Assembly (NCBI GenBank): GCA_003158885.1
Contig: PMLN01000392.1
Location: 1 to 8,775, forward strand
DNA: 8,775 bases
Source of the DNA: Anaerolineae bacterium
Lineage (GTDB): Bacteria > Chloroflexota > Anaerolineae > Anaerolineales > Villigracilaceae
Direction of reading: 5' to 3'
Program-made: the position numbers and the translations under genes
Notes under the pieces: generated by a model
What the model was told of the DNA's origin: nothing
Database searches by the model: none
What the model saw: the letters and a program-made list of their open reading frames with translations, nothing else
Part shown: in pieces, positions 1 through 5,993 of the stretch
How the letters are laid out: each line of letters starts with the position of its first letter
How positions within the stretch are numbered: position 1 is the stretch's first letter

Positions 1-401
1 TACGATGAGGGATTGGGAAGGTGAATGGTTCCTGCTATTGCCAATATACCGACTATACAAACACCTAGAATTGTAATTCCTAAACCAACTAAACTCATAA
101 TAAAACCTGCATTGGCTATTCCTTCTCCACCTTCGCCGGATTGCTTAATCTGATTCTTAGCCATGTAGCCTGTGACTGCACCAACAATCCAGCCCAATGG
201 TGATAGACACCCAATTGCAGCGGTACATAGGTAAAGCATAAGTCCGACTCCCATGGTCGCAAGTGCAAACAATGGAACTATGACCCAATTGAGACATGCC
301 AAAATAAGGGCAAGCACCCAGGATAAAATACCTGCTATCAAACTGGTGATAGCCATTCCATTGGTTTTGCCTGCTGTTGAATAACTGGAAGGATTTTGCA
401 T
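1..401 (-). CDS. DUF4190-like small membrane protein, C-terminus cut by window edge
   Basis: An open frame with no stop runs off the left edge; 133 residues are visible. It is very hydrophobic. After a short polar N-terminus (MQNPSSYSTAGKTNG), membrane segments lie at about residues 17-38, 40-64 and 66-80, followed by a short loop (AKNQIKQSGEGGEGIANAG, about 81-99) and another segment at about 100-124. The lead-in NGMAITSLIAGILSW and the order P-x-G-W-I-V-G, K-x-Q-I-K-x-S-G, then G-I-A-N-A-G before the last helix match the DUF4190 pattern, whose function is unknown. I chose the ATG at 401 over the ATG at 410 because the Shine-Dalgarno-like GGTGGAG abuts the upstream ATG but sits 9 nt from this one. 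Only a few residues beyond the last helix are expected to be missing. A terminator separates it from the gene at 520-879, so it is probably transcribed alone. The family call comes from pattern recognition, not a search. Confidence 0.75.
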   Translation of the reverse strand, partial: MQNPSSYSTAGKTNGMAITSLIAGILSWVLALILACLNWVIVPLFALATMGVGLMLYLCTAAIGCLSPLGWIVGAVTGYMAKNQIKQSGEGGEGIANAGFIMSLVGLGITILGVCIVGILAIAGTIHLPNPSS

Positions 402-410
402 CTTAACCAT

Positions 411-417
411 CTCCACC
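411..417 (-). promoter_or_regulatory. Ribosome binding site deciding the start of the DUF4190-like gene
   Basis: On the minus strand this reads GGTGGAG. It lies directly against the ATG at 410 (0 nt) but 9 nt from the in-frame ATG at 401, which favours the shorter protein. Confidence 0.5.
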
Positions 418-446
418 GAAGAATGTATTATGAGCTTGATAAATTT

Positions 447-455
447 ATTGTACCA
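447..455 (-). promoter_or_regulatory. Probable extended -10 promoter of the DUF4190-like gene
   Basis: On the minus strand this reads TGGTACAAT: a TACAAT -10 hexamer with the TG-N extension. It lies between the terminator at 457-501 and the gene, about 45 bp before its ATG. No good -35 box is visible, which an extended -10 can tolerate. It would give a leader of roughly 40 nt containing the ribosome binding site. Confidence 0.45.
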
Positions 456-456
456 T

Positions 457-501
457 TGAAAACAAAAATGCAGGAAAGCATTAAATGCTTTCCTGCATTT
501 T
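457..501 (-). terminator. Rho-independent terminator after the DUF4870-like gene
   Basis: Positions 465-481 and 485-501 form a perfect 17-bp stem with a 3-nt loop. Read on the minus strand, the hairpin is followed by a T-rich run (TTTTTGTTTT, counting the last stem bases). It begins 19 bp after the stop codon of the minus-strand gene at 520-879, which fixes its direction. The plus-strand side has only four T, and no plus-strand gene ends here. Confidence 0.85.
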
Positions 502-519
502 CAAACCGTGATCTATTTT

Positions 520-879
520 TTATGAGACCCAGCCCTGATTCTTAATGAAATTGGTAATCATAGGGATTTCCAGGAACTTGCCATTGTAGGCTTCAATGGC
601 TGGCCACAGTGTGACAAACCAAAGCACACCGGCCAATAAACCACCACTACCTGCAAGGAAGAACGTGATCGCGGCCAAAATACACCCCAAAATGAACGTG
701 GCAATAATGAGGACCACATTTAGGGCAAGCGACTGAACAGCATGATACTTTATGAAAGGCCGGTTTTTCTTCTCGTCCATTAACAACATGACTATTGCAA
801 TAGGCCAAATTGGGTAGCCAAGCGCGGCCCACAGTTTATCGTCACTGGTGACATCAGTAGACATTGGTGCTTGAGACAT
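520..879 (-). CDS. DUF4870 / Tic20-like small membrane protein
   Basis: This is a 119-residue protein with three hydrophobic segments at about residues 18-34, 50-76 and 80-97. Features typical of the DUF4870 (COG3296, Tic20-like) group are the N-terminal DDKLWAALGYPIWP stretch, the basic loop DEKKNRPFIKYHAVQSL (35-51) just before the long second helix, and a C-terminal tail in which a short helix follows AYNGKFLEIP. No biochemical function is established for the bacterial family; Tic20 itself is a plastid import component, but that role should not be carried over. The start is secure: AAGGAGA lies about 6 nt upstream of the ATG. The gene is divergent from fmt, has its own promoter and ends at a strong hairpin terminator, so it appears monocistronic. 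It is AT-richer than the plus-strand genes to its right. Confidence 0.8.
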   Translation of the reverse strand: MSQAPMSTDVTSDDKLWAALGYPIWPIAIVMLLMDEKKNRPFIKYHAVQSLALNVVLIIATFILGCILAAITFFLAGSGGLLAGVLWFVTLWPAIEAYNGKFLEIPMITNFIKNQGWVS

Positions 880-909
880 GATAATTCTCCTTTGAAATAG
901 AATTTAGAG

Positions 910-935
910 TATTTTACAACGAATTATGTAAAATA
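910..935. promoter_or_regulatory. Inverted repeat, candidate operator
   Basis: Perfect 8-bp arms TATTTTAC (910-917) and GTAAAATA (928-935) are separated by 10 bp. The repeat covers the -10 box, the whole spacer and part of the -35 box of the minus-strand promoter, where a dimeric repressor would block transcription. Because the DNA is AT-rich, chance similarity cannot be ruled out. Confidence 0.4.
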
Positions 936-938
936 CAA
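911..938 (-). promoter_or_regulatory. Promoter of the DUF4870-like gene
   Basis: On the minus strand, TTGTAT (plus positions 933-938) and TAAAAT (911-916) are separated by 16 bp. That is a good sigma-70-type match, about 30 bp before the ATG and ahead of the AAGGAGA ribosome binding site. Expected transcription start is near 905. Confidence 0.55.
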
Positions 939-958
939 GGAAGACAATGGTACTACTG

Positions 959-967
959 TGCTAAAAT
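959..967 (+). promoter_or_regulatory. Extended -10 promoter of fmt, giving a leaderless message
   Basis: This reads TGCTAAAAT: TG-N followed by the -10 hexamer TAAAAT (962-967). A transcription start about 7 nt downstream falls on the ATG at 975. No ribosome binding site is present near either candidate start codon, which agrees with leaderless translation. A weak -35 candidate, AAGACA (941-946), is 15 bp upstream. Confidence 0.5.
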
Positions 968-974
968 GCACTTA

Positions 975-1883
975 ATGACTCATGTTGTTTTTATGGGCTC
1001 GCCTGATTTTGCCGTGCCTGCTCTGCGCGCCTTGGCATCCCATTATGAGGTAGTGGGTGTTGTAACACAGCCGGATCGGGAGTCTGGACGCGGACGCGCC
1101 CTCAAGTCTCCGCCGATCAAAACGCTTGCGCTCGAACTTGGATTGGATGTGATTCAACCGGAAAAATTACGCGCGCCTGAAGCGCTGGATCAACTGCGCC
1201 TCTGGAACCCGGAACTGATCGTGGTGGCCGCCTTTGGGCAGATTCTCAAGCCGGACGTTCTGACTTTGCCCCCCTATGGGTGCATCAATATTCACGCTTC
1301 GTTGCTGCCGCGCTGGCGCGGCGCCGCGCCGATACAGGCCGCGATTTTGGCTGGCGATTCTCAAACCGGCGTGACGATCATGAAAATGGACCAGGGTGTG
1401 GATACCGGCGCGCTGATCGATCAGCGTACACTAACAATTGAAGAGGGGGATACCGCCGGCTCCTTGTCCGAAAAGTTATCGCGTGTGGGCGCGGATTTGC
1501 TCGTCGAAACTTTGCCGCGCTATTTATCGGGTGAACTCAAGCCGCAAGTTCAGGAGGAAGATCGGGTCACATACGCTCCAATGTTAAAGAAGGAAGACGG
1601 CTTGCTCGATTTCACCAGGCCGGTTGAAGAATTGATTCGGCGCGTGCACGCCTTCAACCCGTGGCCGGGCACATATTTTGAATGGGGTGGCGGGATGTTA
1701 AAGGTTCACCTTGCTCACGCAGAAATGGGAAACGCCTCGGCAGGGCAGAGGCTGGTTTATCAGGGCCAGCCCGCGGTCGGCGCGCGAGGCGGGCTTCTCA
1801 TTCTCGATCAGGTACAACCTGCTGCGAAAAAAACCATGAGCGGCAAGGCGTTTTTATCCGGAACTCGCAATTGGAGTGACTAA
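975..1883 (+). CDS. fmt: Methionyl-tRNA formyltransferase
   Basis: The enzyme formylates Met-tRNA(fMet) in the cytosol using 10-formyltetrahydrofolate, making the initiator fMet-tRNA. From the ATG at 975 it has 302 residues, close to the usual 310-315. The N-terminal Rossmann-type formyltransferase domain starts with HVVFMGSPDFAVPAL. The family signature CINIHASLLPRWRGAAPIQ contains the catalytic Asn105 and His107, and Asp143 lies in MDQGVDTGAL. The C-terminal OB-fold-like domain begins near residue 205 (YAPMLKKEDGLLDF) and includes RRVHAFNPWPGTY. The RWRGAAPIQ segment separates it from sugar formyltransferases such as the ArnA domain. An upstream in-frame ATG at 966 would add MHL, but it overlaps the -10 box, so 975 is preferred. 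Common partners def and rsmB are absent here; the neighbours are a divergent membrane protein gene and a rubrerythrin gene. No terminator is evident after the stop. Confidence 0.96.
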   Translation: MTHVVFMGSPDFAVPALRALASHYEVVGVVTQPDRESGRGRALKSPPIKTLALELGLDVIQPEKLRAPEALDQLRLWNPELIVVAAFGQILKPDVLTLPPYGCINIHASLLPRWRGAAPIQAAILAGDSQTGVTIMKMDQGVDTGALIDQRTLTIEEGDTAGSLSEKLSRVGADLLVETLPRYLSGELKPQVQEEDRVTYAPMLKKEDGLLDFTRPVEELIRRVHAFNPWPGTYFEWGGGMLKVHLAHAEMGNASAGQRLVYQGQPAVGARGGLLILDQVQPAAKKTMSGKAFLSGTRNWSD

Positions 1884-2005
1884 ATTCCGACCCTTTGAAT
1901 GTTTTGGCATGGAGAAAAGGCGGATTTCCGGGAGGATATTTGTTTACGCAGTGGCTCATGCAAGATTCATGACAAACGCAACTAGTATCTGCCTAAACGG
2001 GAACA

Positions 2006-2011
2006 TATAAT
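2006..2011 (+). promoter_or_regulatory. Probable -10 box of the rubrerythrin gene
   Basis: A consensus TATAAT lies about 45 bp before the start codon. The -35 region at 17 bp spacing (TAGTAT) is poor. The expected transcription start near 2018 leaves a leader of roughly 40 nt with a good ribosome binding site. Confidence 0.5.
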
Positions 2012-2013
2012 CA

Positions 2014-2035
2014 AAGCAAGTTCACATACTTGTTT
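2014..2035. promoter_or_regulatory. Inverted repeat at the rubrerythrin transcription start
   Basis: Arms AAGCAAGT (2014-2021) and ACTTGTTT (2028-2035) are separated by 6 nt. They match except for one pair, which would be G-U in RNA. The repeat sits 2 bp after the -10 box. It could be an operator for an oxidative-stress regulator; a 5'-leader hairpin is less likely, since the expected start lies inside the left arm. Confidence 0.3.
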
Positions 2036-2045
2036 AAATGCTAAA

Positions 2046-2051
2046 AAGGAG
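2046..2051 (+). promoter_or_regulatory. Ribosome binding site deciding the rubrerythrin start
   Basis: AAGGAG is 2 nt from the ATG at 2054 and 5 nt from the adjacent ATG at 2057. The spacing favours 2057. Confidence 0.6.
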
Positions 2052-2056
2052 CCATG

Positions 2057-2557
2057 ATGCCAACCACAATTGATAATTTGAAGAATGCCTTTGCCGGTGA
2101 AAGTCAGGCAAATCAGAAGTACCGCGCCTTTGCGAAGAAAGCCAAAAGGGAAGGCTTTCCAAATTTAGCCCGCTTGTTCCGTACCACAGCTGAAGCGGAA
2201 CGCATCCATGCCGAGGGACATTTGAGCGCCTTGGACGGGGTTGGGACTACCGCCGCGAATCTCCAGGTTGCAATAGACGGGGAAACTTATGAATATACAG
2301 AGATGTACCCGCCTATGTTTGAGCAAGCTAGTTCCGAAGACCATAAAGCACAACGCATGTTTGGATATGCTGTGGAGGTGGAAGCCATCCATGCTAAATT
2401 GTATACAATGGCGCTCGAGGCCGTAAAGCAGGGCAAGGACTTGGCCGATGTTCAATTTTATCTTTGTCCTGTCTGCGGAAATATCGAGATTGGCAAGCCG
2501 ACAGAGCCATGCAAGACCTGCGGCACCAAGCCGGATAAGTTCATCCTGGTTTCATAA
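2057..2557 (+). CDS. rbr: Rubrerythrin
   Basis: A cytosolic non-haem diiron peroxidase that reduces hydrogen peroxide in anaerobes and microaerophiles, drawing electrons through its rubredoxin-type centre. It has 166 residues from the ATG at 2057; the ATG at 2054 adds one Met and is too close to the ribosome binding site. The N-terminal four-helix bundle opens with NLKNAFAGESQAN (ligand Glu15) and carries the diiron motifs AEAERIH (Glu48, His51) and EVEAIH (Glu109, His112), with further acidic residues in DGETYEY (75-81). The C-terminal rubredoxin-like domain has two Cys pairs, CPVCG at 137 and CKTCG at 152, separated by 11 residues, which would bind one Fe(Cys)4 iron. All iron ligands appear intact, so peroxidase activity is expected. 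The gene stands alone between its own promoter and a strong terminator. No peroxide regulator or rubredoxin gene lies beside it. Confidence 0.95.
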   Translation: MPTTIDNLKNAFAGESQANQKYRAFAKKAKREGFPNLARLFRTTAEAERIHAEGHLSALDGVGTTAANLQVAIDGETYEYTEMYPPMFEQASSEDHKAQRMFGYAVEVEAIHAKLYTMALEAVKQGKDLADVQFYLCPVCGNIEIGKPTEPCKTCGTKPDKFILVS

Positions 2558-2562
2558 ATCAA

Positions 2563-2598
2563 AATCTTCCCAACCTGCGGTTGGGAAGATTCCTTTTT
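2563..2598 (+). terminator. Rho-independent terminator after rubrerythrin
   Basis: A perfect 13-bp stem (2563-2575 with 2579-2591) and a 3-nt loop (TGC) are followed by CC and five T (2594-2598). The hairpin starts 6 bp after the rubrerythrin stop codon. Confidence 0.9.
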
Positions 2599-2652
2599 AA
2601 AGGCTTTTTCGCTGTAAGAGATTGGGCATAAAGGCCTGAACGAATATTGTTT

Positions 2653-2658
2653 TACAAT
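2653..2658 (+). promoter_or_regulatory. Possible -10 box of the glpK-glpD unit
   Basis: TACAAT sits 27 bp before the glpK ATG and would start transcription near 2665, just ahead of the ribosome binding site. No convincing -35 box is seen. TATATT at 2664-2669 is an alternative. A promoter is needed here because a terminator lies directly upstream. Confidence 0.35.
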
Positions 2659-2675
2659 GGGTGTATATTCTCACT

Positions 2676-2679
2676 GGAG
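2676..2679 (+). promoter_or_regulatory. Ribosome binding site deciding the glpK start
   Basis: GGAG with 6 nt spacing points to the ATG at 2686. It rejects the longer in-frame reading from TTG at 2647, which overlaps the -10 region and adds 13 residues with no homology to GlpK. Confidence 0.7.
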
Positions 2680-2685
2680 AAGGCC

Positions 2686-4167
2686 ATGAGTAAATATATC
2701 GCTGCAATTGATCAAGGCACGACCAGCACGCGTTTTATGATCTTTGACCACGCCGGGAATGTCGTTGCCGTTGATCAGAAGGAACATCGGCAAATTTATC
2801 CCAAACCAGGATGGGTCGAGCATGATCCGTTGGAGATTTGGGAGCGTACACAGGAAGTGATGGCGGGTGCGGTCGCCAAAGCGGATTGTGCTGTCTTTGA
2901 CATCGCCGCCATCGGGGTCACCAATCAACGCGAGACGACGGTGGTATGGGACAAGAAAACCGGTAAACCGGTCTATAACGCAGTGGTCTGGCAGGATACA
3001 CGGACGGATGAGATCATCACCGAACTGGCAAAAAATGGCGGGCAGGATCGATTTAGGGATAAAACGGGTTTGCCTTTGGCAACTTATTTTTCCGGGCCGA
3101 AGATCAAATGGATTCTCGATAATGTAAGCGGTTCACGGGAAAAGGCGGAGCGCGGGGAATTATTATTTGGCAACCTGGATACCTGGATCATTTGGAACCT
3201 GACCGGCGAACATATCACCGATGTGACCAATGCTTCGCGTACCATGTTGATGGATCTCAAGACATTGAATTGGGATGAGGAAATCCTGTCTTTGCTTGGC
3301 ATCCCCGGCGCACTGTTACCCAAAATTTGCTCATCGTCCGAAACATATGGAACTGCGCGGGGTGTTCTACAAGGCATTCCTGTATCGGGCGACCTCGGCG
3401 ACCAGCAAGCCGCGCTGTTTGGTCAAACCTGTTATTCGGTAGGCGAGGCCAAGAATACCTATGGCACAGGTTGTTTCATGTTATTGAACACCGGTGAGAA
3501 ACCCACGCCATCCACGTCAGGATTGCTCACCACTCTTGGATATAAGATTGGGAACCAAAAAGCGGTTTATGCACTGGAAGGTTCCATTGCGATCACGGGC
3601 GCGCTGGTTCAGTGGCTGAGGGATAATTTGGGATTGATCCGTCAATCGTCGGAGGTGGAGACATTGGCAGGGACGGTTGAAGATAACGGCGGTATTTATT
3701 TTGTCCCCGCATTTAGCGGATTGTTTGCACCCTATTGGCGTTCCGATGCGCGCGGCACAATCGTCGGGATGACGCGCTATGTGAATAAAGGCCATATTGC
3801 ACGCGCGGTTCTGGAGGCTACGGCCTATCAGACGCGCGAAGTGTTGGATGCAATGGAAAAAGACAGCGGCGTCAAACTCACCGCATTAAAGGTGGATGGC
3901 GGCATGGTGTTCAACGAATTGCTGATGCAGTTCCAGGCCGATATATTGGATGTGCCGGTCATTCGCCCGAAGGTCGCGGAAACCACTGCCTTGGGCGCCG
4001 CCTACGCCGCGGGGCTTGCCGTCGGTTTTTGGAGGGATTTCGATGCCTTGCGCGCAAATTGGGGTCAGGATAAGCAATGGATTCCGAACATGGACTCGGA
4101 CCAACGCGGGAAGTTATACTCGGGTTGGAAGAAGGCTGTAACACGTACGTTTGATTGGGCAAGTTAA
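2686..4167 (+). CDS. glpK: Glycerol kinase
   Basis: Phosphorylates glycerol with ATP to sn-glycerol-3-phosphate in the cytosol, trapping glycerol for catabolism. It has 493 residues; E. coli GlpK has about 501. The FGGY kinase fold is clear: phosphate-binding AIDQGTTSTR (7-16), glycerol-binding Arg82-Glu83 in NQRET, Tyr134 in ATYFSGPKIKW, and catalytic Asp239-Gln240 in GDLGDQQAALFGQ. Further marks are NTYGTGCF (257-264), the FGGY signature region TRYVNKGHIARAVLEATAYQ (363-382), and VDGGMVFNELLMQFQADIL. The segment SSSETYGTARGVLQGIPVSG (216-235) is shorter than in E. coli and lacks the GGKGG loop that binds fructose-1,6-bisphosphate. It also lacks the His that PTS HPr phosphorylates in Firmicutes enzymes, so both known controls are probably absent. 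glpD follows after 70 bp. No glpF, glpQ or glpR is in view. Confidence 0.97.
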   Translation: MSKYIAAIDQGTTSTRFMIFDHAGNVVAVDQKEHRQIYPKPGWVEHDPLEIWERTQEVMAGAVAKADCAVFDIAAIGVTNQRETTVVWDKKTGKPVYNAVVWQDTRTDEIITELAKNGGQDRFRDKTGLPLATYFSGPKIKWILDNVSGSREKAERGELLFGNLDTWIIWNLTGEHITDVTNASRTMLMDLKTLNWDEEILSLLGIPGALLPKICSSSETYGTARGVLQGIPVSGDLGDQQAALFGQTCYSVGEAKNTYGTGCFMLLNTGEKPTPSTSGLLTTLGYKIGNQKAVYALEGSIAITGALVQWLRDNLGLIRQSSEVETLAGTVEDNGGIYFVPAFSGLFAPYWRSDARGTIVGMTRYVNKGHIARAVLEATAYQTREVLDAMEKDSGVKLTALKVDGGMVFNELLMQFQADILDVPVIRPKVAETTALGAAYAAGLAVGFWRDFDALRANWGQDKQWIPNMDSDQRGKLYSGWKKAVTRTFDWAS

Positions 4168-4170
4168 TTC

Positions 4171-4224
4171 TTGCCGCGAAGCAAAAAAGAAATCCGCGCA
4201 AATTAGCGAAATTCGCGGCTAAAT
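4171..4224. repeat. Palindromic intergenic element between glpK and glpD
   Basis: This short gap holds nested symmetric sequence: TTGC/GCAA arms (4171-4174, 4181-4184), CCGCG/CGCGG arms (4194-4198, 4214-4218), and between the latter two near-tandem copies of AATT-N-GCG. It has no T-run, so it is not a classical terminator. It may be an interspersed genomic repeat or an mRNA-stabilising hairpin between the cistrons. Being a repeat is an inference, because only one copy is in the window. Confidence 0.35.
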
Positions 4225-4237
4225 CATTTGGAGAACC

Positions 4238-5929
4238 ATGAATCGAAATCAAATTCTCAGTGCCCTAAAACAAAATTATGAAGTCTCTGTATTGATCGTG
4301 GGCGCAGGCATCAATGGCATTGGCACGTTCCGCGACCTGGCATTGAACGGCGCGGATGTCCTGCTGATTGACCGCGCCGATTTTTGCTCCGGTGCCAGCG
4401 CGGCTTCTTCGCACATGGCGCATGGCGGCATTCGCTATTTGGAGAACGGGGAATTTCGTTTGGTGCGTGAAGCGGTGCAGGAGCGCAACCGCATGATTCA
4501 AAATGCGCCGCATCTTGTCAAGCCCCTGCCGACTACGGTTCCAATGTTCAAGGTTTTCTCGGGCCTGTTCAATGCGCCGCTGAAATTTTTGCGCCTGCTC
4601 GATAAACCCTCGGAACGCGGCTCCATTGTGATTAAGGTCGGTTTGATGTTTTACGATGCGTTTACCGGTAAGCAGCGTACCGTGCCTCGCCATCAATTCC
4701 AAAACCGCAAATCTTCACTTGCACGCTGGGACAAACTCAATCCAAAGATTATCAATACGGCAACGTATTATGACGGCGCGATTCTCCAGCCTGAACGCCT
4801 TGGACTTGAATTGATCCTGGATGCAGAAACGGATAACCCCAACGCGCGGGCGGTCAACTATATGAGCCTTTCCGGTGGCAGCGGCGATACGCTTCTTCTC
4901 CGGGACGAATTAACGGATGTCGTTTATGAAGTGAAACCTCGTCTGGTGATTAACGCCGCCGGCCCGTGGATTGATTTTGCCAATCGCAGTTTGGGCCTCT
5001 CGACGCATTTCATCGGCGGGACGAAAGGTTCGCATCTTGTCATCGCTCATCCCGAGCTTCGCAAGGCAATCGGTGATAACGAATTTTTCTTCGAGAATAA
5101 GGACGGACGGATCGTTTTGATCTTCCCCTTGTTTGACCGCGTTCTGGTGGGTACATCGGATATCGGGATCGAGAATCCCGATGAAGCCCATTGCACGGAA
5201 GAAGAAGTGGATTATTTCCTTGGCATGATTGCTCGCGTTTTTCCGGGCATTAAAGTGACGCGCGGAAATATTGTCTATCGTTTCAGCGGAGTTCGCCCGC
5301 TGTCGGCCAGCCATGCAAAGAACACTGGACAGATCACCCGCGACCATGAAATTCAGGTGGTGAGTGGTGATTTGACCGGAGTAAATTTCCCGGTTTATTC
5401 GTTGGTGGGCGGTAAGTGGACATCCTTTCGCGCATTTTCCGAGCAGGTGACCGATAAAGCTCTGGGGTTTCTGGGCAAAGCGCGCCTGAAAGATACACAG
5501 TCATTGCCCATCGGCGGCGGACGCGGCTATCCCGCTAAGCCGGAGGAAATTAAGCCCAAACTGGATGGCATCGCAGCCGGGACAGGTTTATCGGCGGAAC
5601 GGGTGCAGGTTTTATTCGAACGATATGGCACACGCGCCGGCCAGATTGCTGCGTTCATCGGCCAGATAAACGATATGCCGCTTAAATCATTGCCTTCATA
5701 CAGCCGCCGCGAGATCGGTTATATTGCCCAGTATGAAAAAGTCGTTCATCTGGATGATTTTCTGATGCGCCGGTCCATGCTGGCCATGCTTGGCCGCTTG
5801 ACGCGCGCAGCGGTTGATGAAATTTGTGATGCTCTTGGCGAATTTCTCAATTGGGACGCGCAGAGAAAAAAAGAAGAGGCGGCTCGCTCTTTCAAATTGC
5901 TGGCAGAGAAGCACGGCGTTCGGCTTTGA
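4238..5929 (+). CDS. glpD: Glycerol-3-phosphate dehydrogenase, FAD-dependent, membrane-associated
   Basis: Oxidises sn-glycerol-3-phosphate, the GlpK product, to dihydroxyacetone phosphate and passes electrons to the quinone pool as a peripheral membrane flavoprotein. It has 563 residues, about 60 more than E. coli GlpD. The N-terminal FAD Rossmann motif is VLIVGAGINGIG (18-29) with Asp45 at the end of strand two. The family block SSHMAHGGIRYLENGEFRLV (57-76) follows, then INAAGPW (238-244), GTSD (305-308), GVRPL (351-355) and GGKWTSFR (391-398). The C-terminal DAO_C-type helical domain spans about 455-563 and contains YSRREIGYIAQYEKVVHLDD. No Cys-rich BFD-like iron-sulfur domain is present, so it is GlpD-like rather than GlpA-like. 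Some extra length lies near residues 104-128 and at the C-terminus. GGAG 5 nt before the ATG supports the start. It is probably cotranscribed with glpK. Confidence 0.95.
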   Translation: MNRNQILSALKQNYEVSVLIVGAGINGIGTFRDLALNGADVLLIDRADFCSGASAASSHMAHGGIRYLENGEFRLVREAVQERNRMIQNAPHLVKPLPTTVPMFKVFSGLFNAPLKFLRLLDKPSERGSIVIKVGLMFYDAFTGKQRTVPRHQFQNRKSSLARWDKLNPKIINTATYYDGAILQPERLGLELILDAETDNPNARAVNYMSLSGGSGDTLLLRDELTDVVYEVKPRLVINAAGPWIDFANRSLGLSTHFIGGTKGSHLVIAHPELRKAIGDNEFFFENKDGRIVLIFPLFDRVLVGTSDIGIENPDEAHCTEEEVDYFLGMIARVFPGIKVTRGNIVYRFSGVRPLSASHAKNTGQITRDHEIQVVSGDLTGVNFPVYSLVGGKWTSFRAFSEQVTDKALGFLGKARLKDTQSLPIGGGRGYPAKPEEIKPKLDGIAAGTGLSAERVQVLFERYGTRAGQIAAFIGQINDMPLKSLPSYSRREIGYIAQYEKVVHLDDFLMRRSMLAMLGRLTRAAVDEICDALGEFLNWDAQRKKEEAARSFKLLAEKHGVRL

Positions 5930-5977
5930 AGCCCTTTGCCGGGGTTCCAAACCTTCGTGAAGCTGCTCTCAATGGCA

Positions 5978-5986
5978 TGGTAAAAT
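5978..5986 (+). promoter_or_regulatory. Extended -10 promoter of the glycosyltransferase operon, leaderless
   Basis: This reads TGGTAAAAT: a TG-N extension plus TAAAAT (5981-5986). Seven bases separate it from the ATG at 5994, so transcription would begin at or beside the start codon. No ribosome binding site precedes the ATG. The geometry is identical to that of the fmt promoter at 959-967. Confidence 0.5.
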
Positions 5987-5993
5987 CTTTTCC

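Noticed and set aside
975..1883. A sugar formyltransferase (ArnA-domain type) that might serve the amino-sugar operon downstream
   Set aside because: The RWRGAAPIQ signature, overall length and C-terminal domain are those of true Fmt. It is also 4 kb away in a separate transcription unit.
1909..2010. A 33-codon plus-strand frame between fmt and rubrerythrin
   Set aside because: It has no ribosome binding site, overlaps the rubrerythrin -10 box and resembles nothing known. The gap otherwise contains only the rubrerythrin control region.
2647..2685. A longer glpK reading from TTG at 2647
   Set aside because: The extra 13 residues do not resemble GlpK and overlap the probable -10 region. GGAG at 2676 points to the ATG at 2686.
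4265..5347. Two 145-codon minus-strand frames inside glpD
   Set aside because: Both are antisense to a well-supported flavoprotein and show shadow-type composition.
5930..5993. A terminator after glpD
   Set aside because: Only a 4-bp GGTT/AACC hairpin is visible and there is no T-run, so a factor-independent terminator is not supported.
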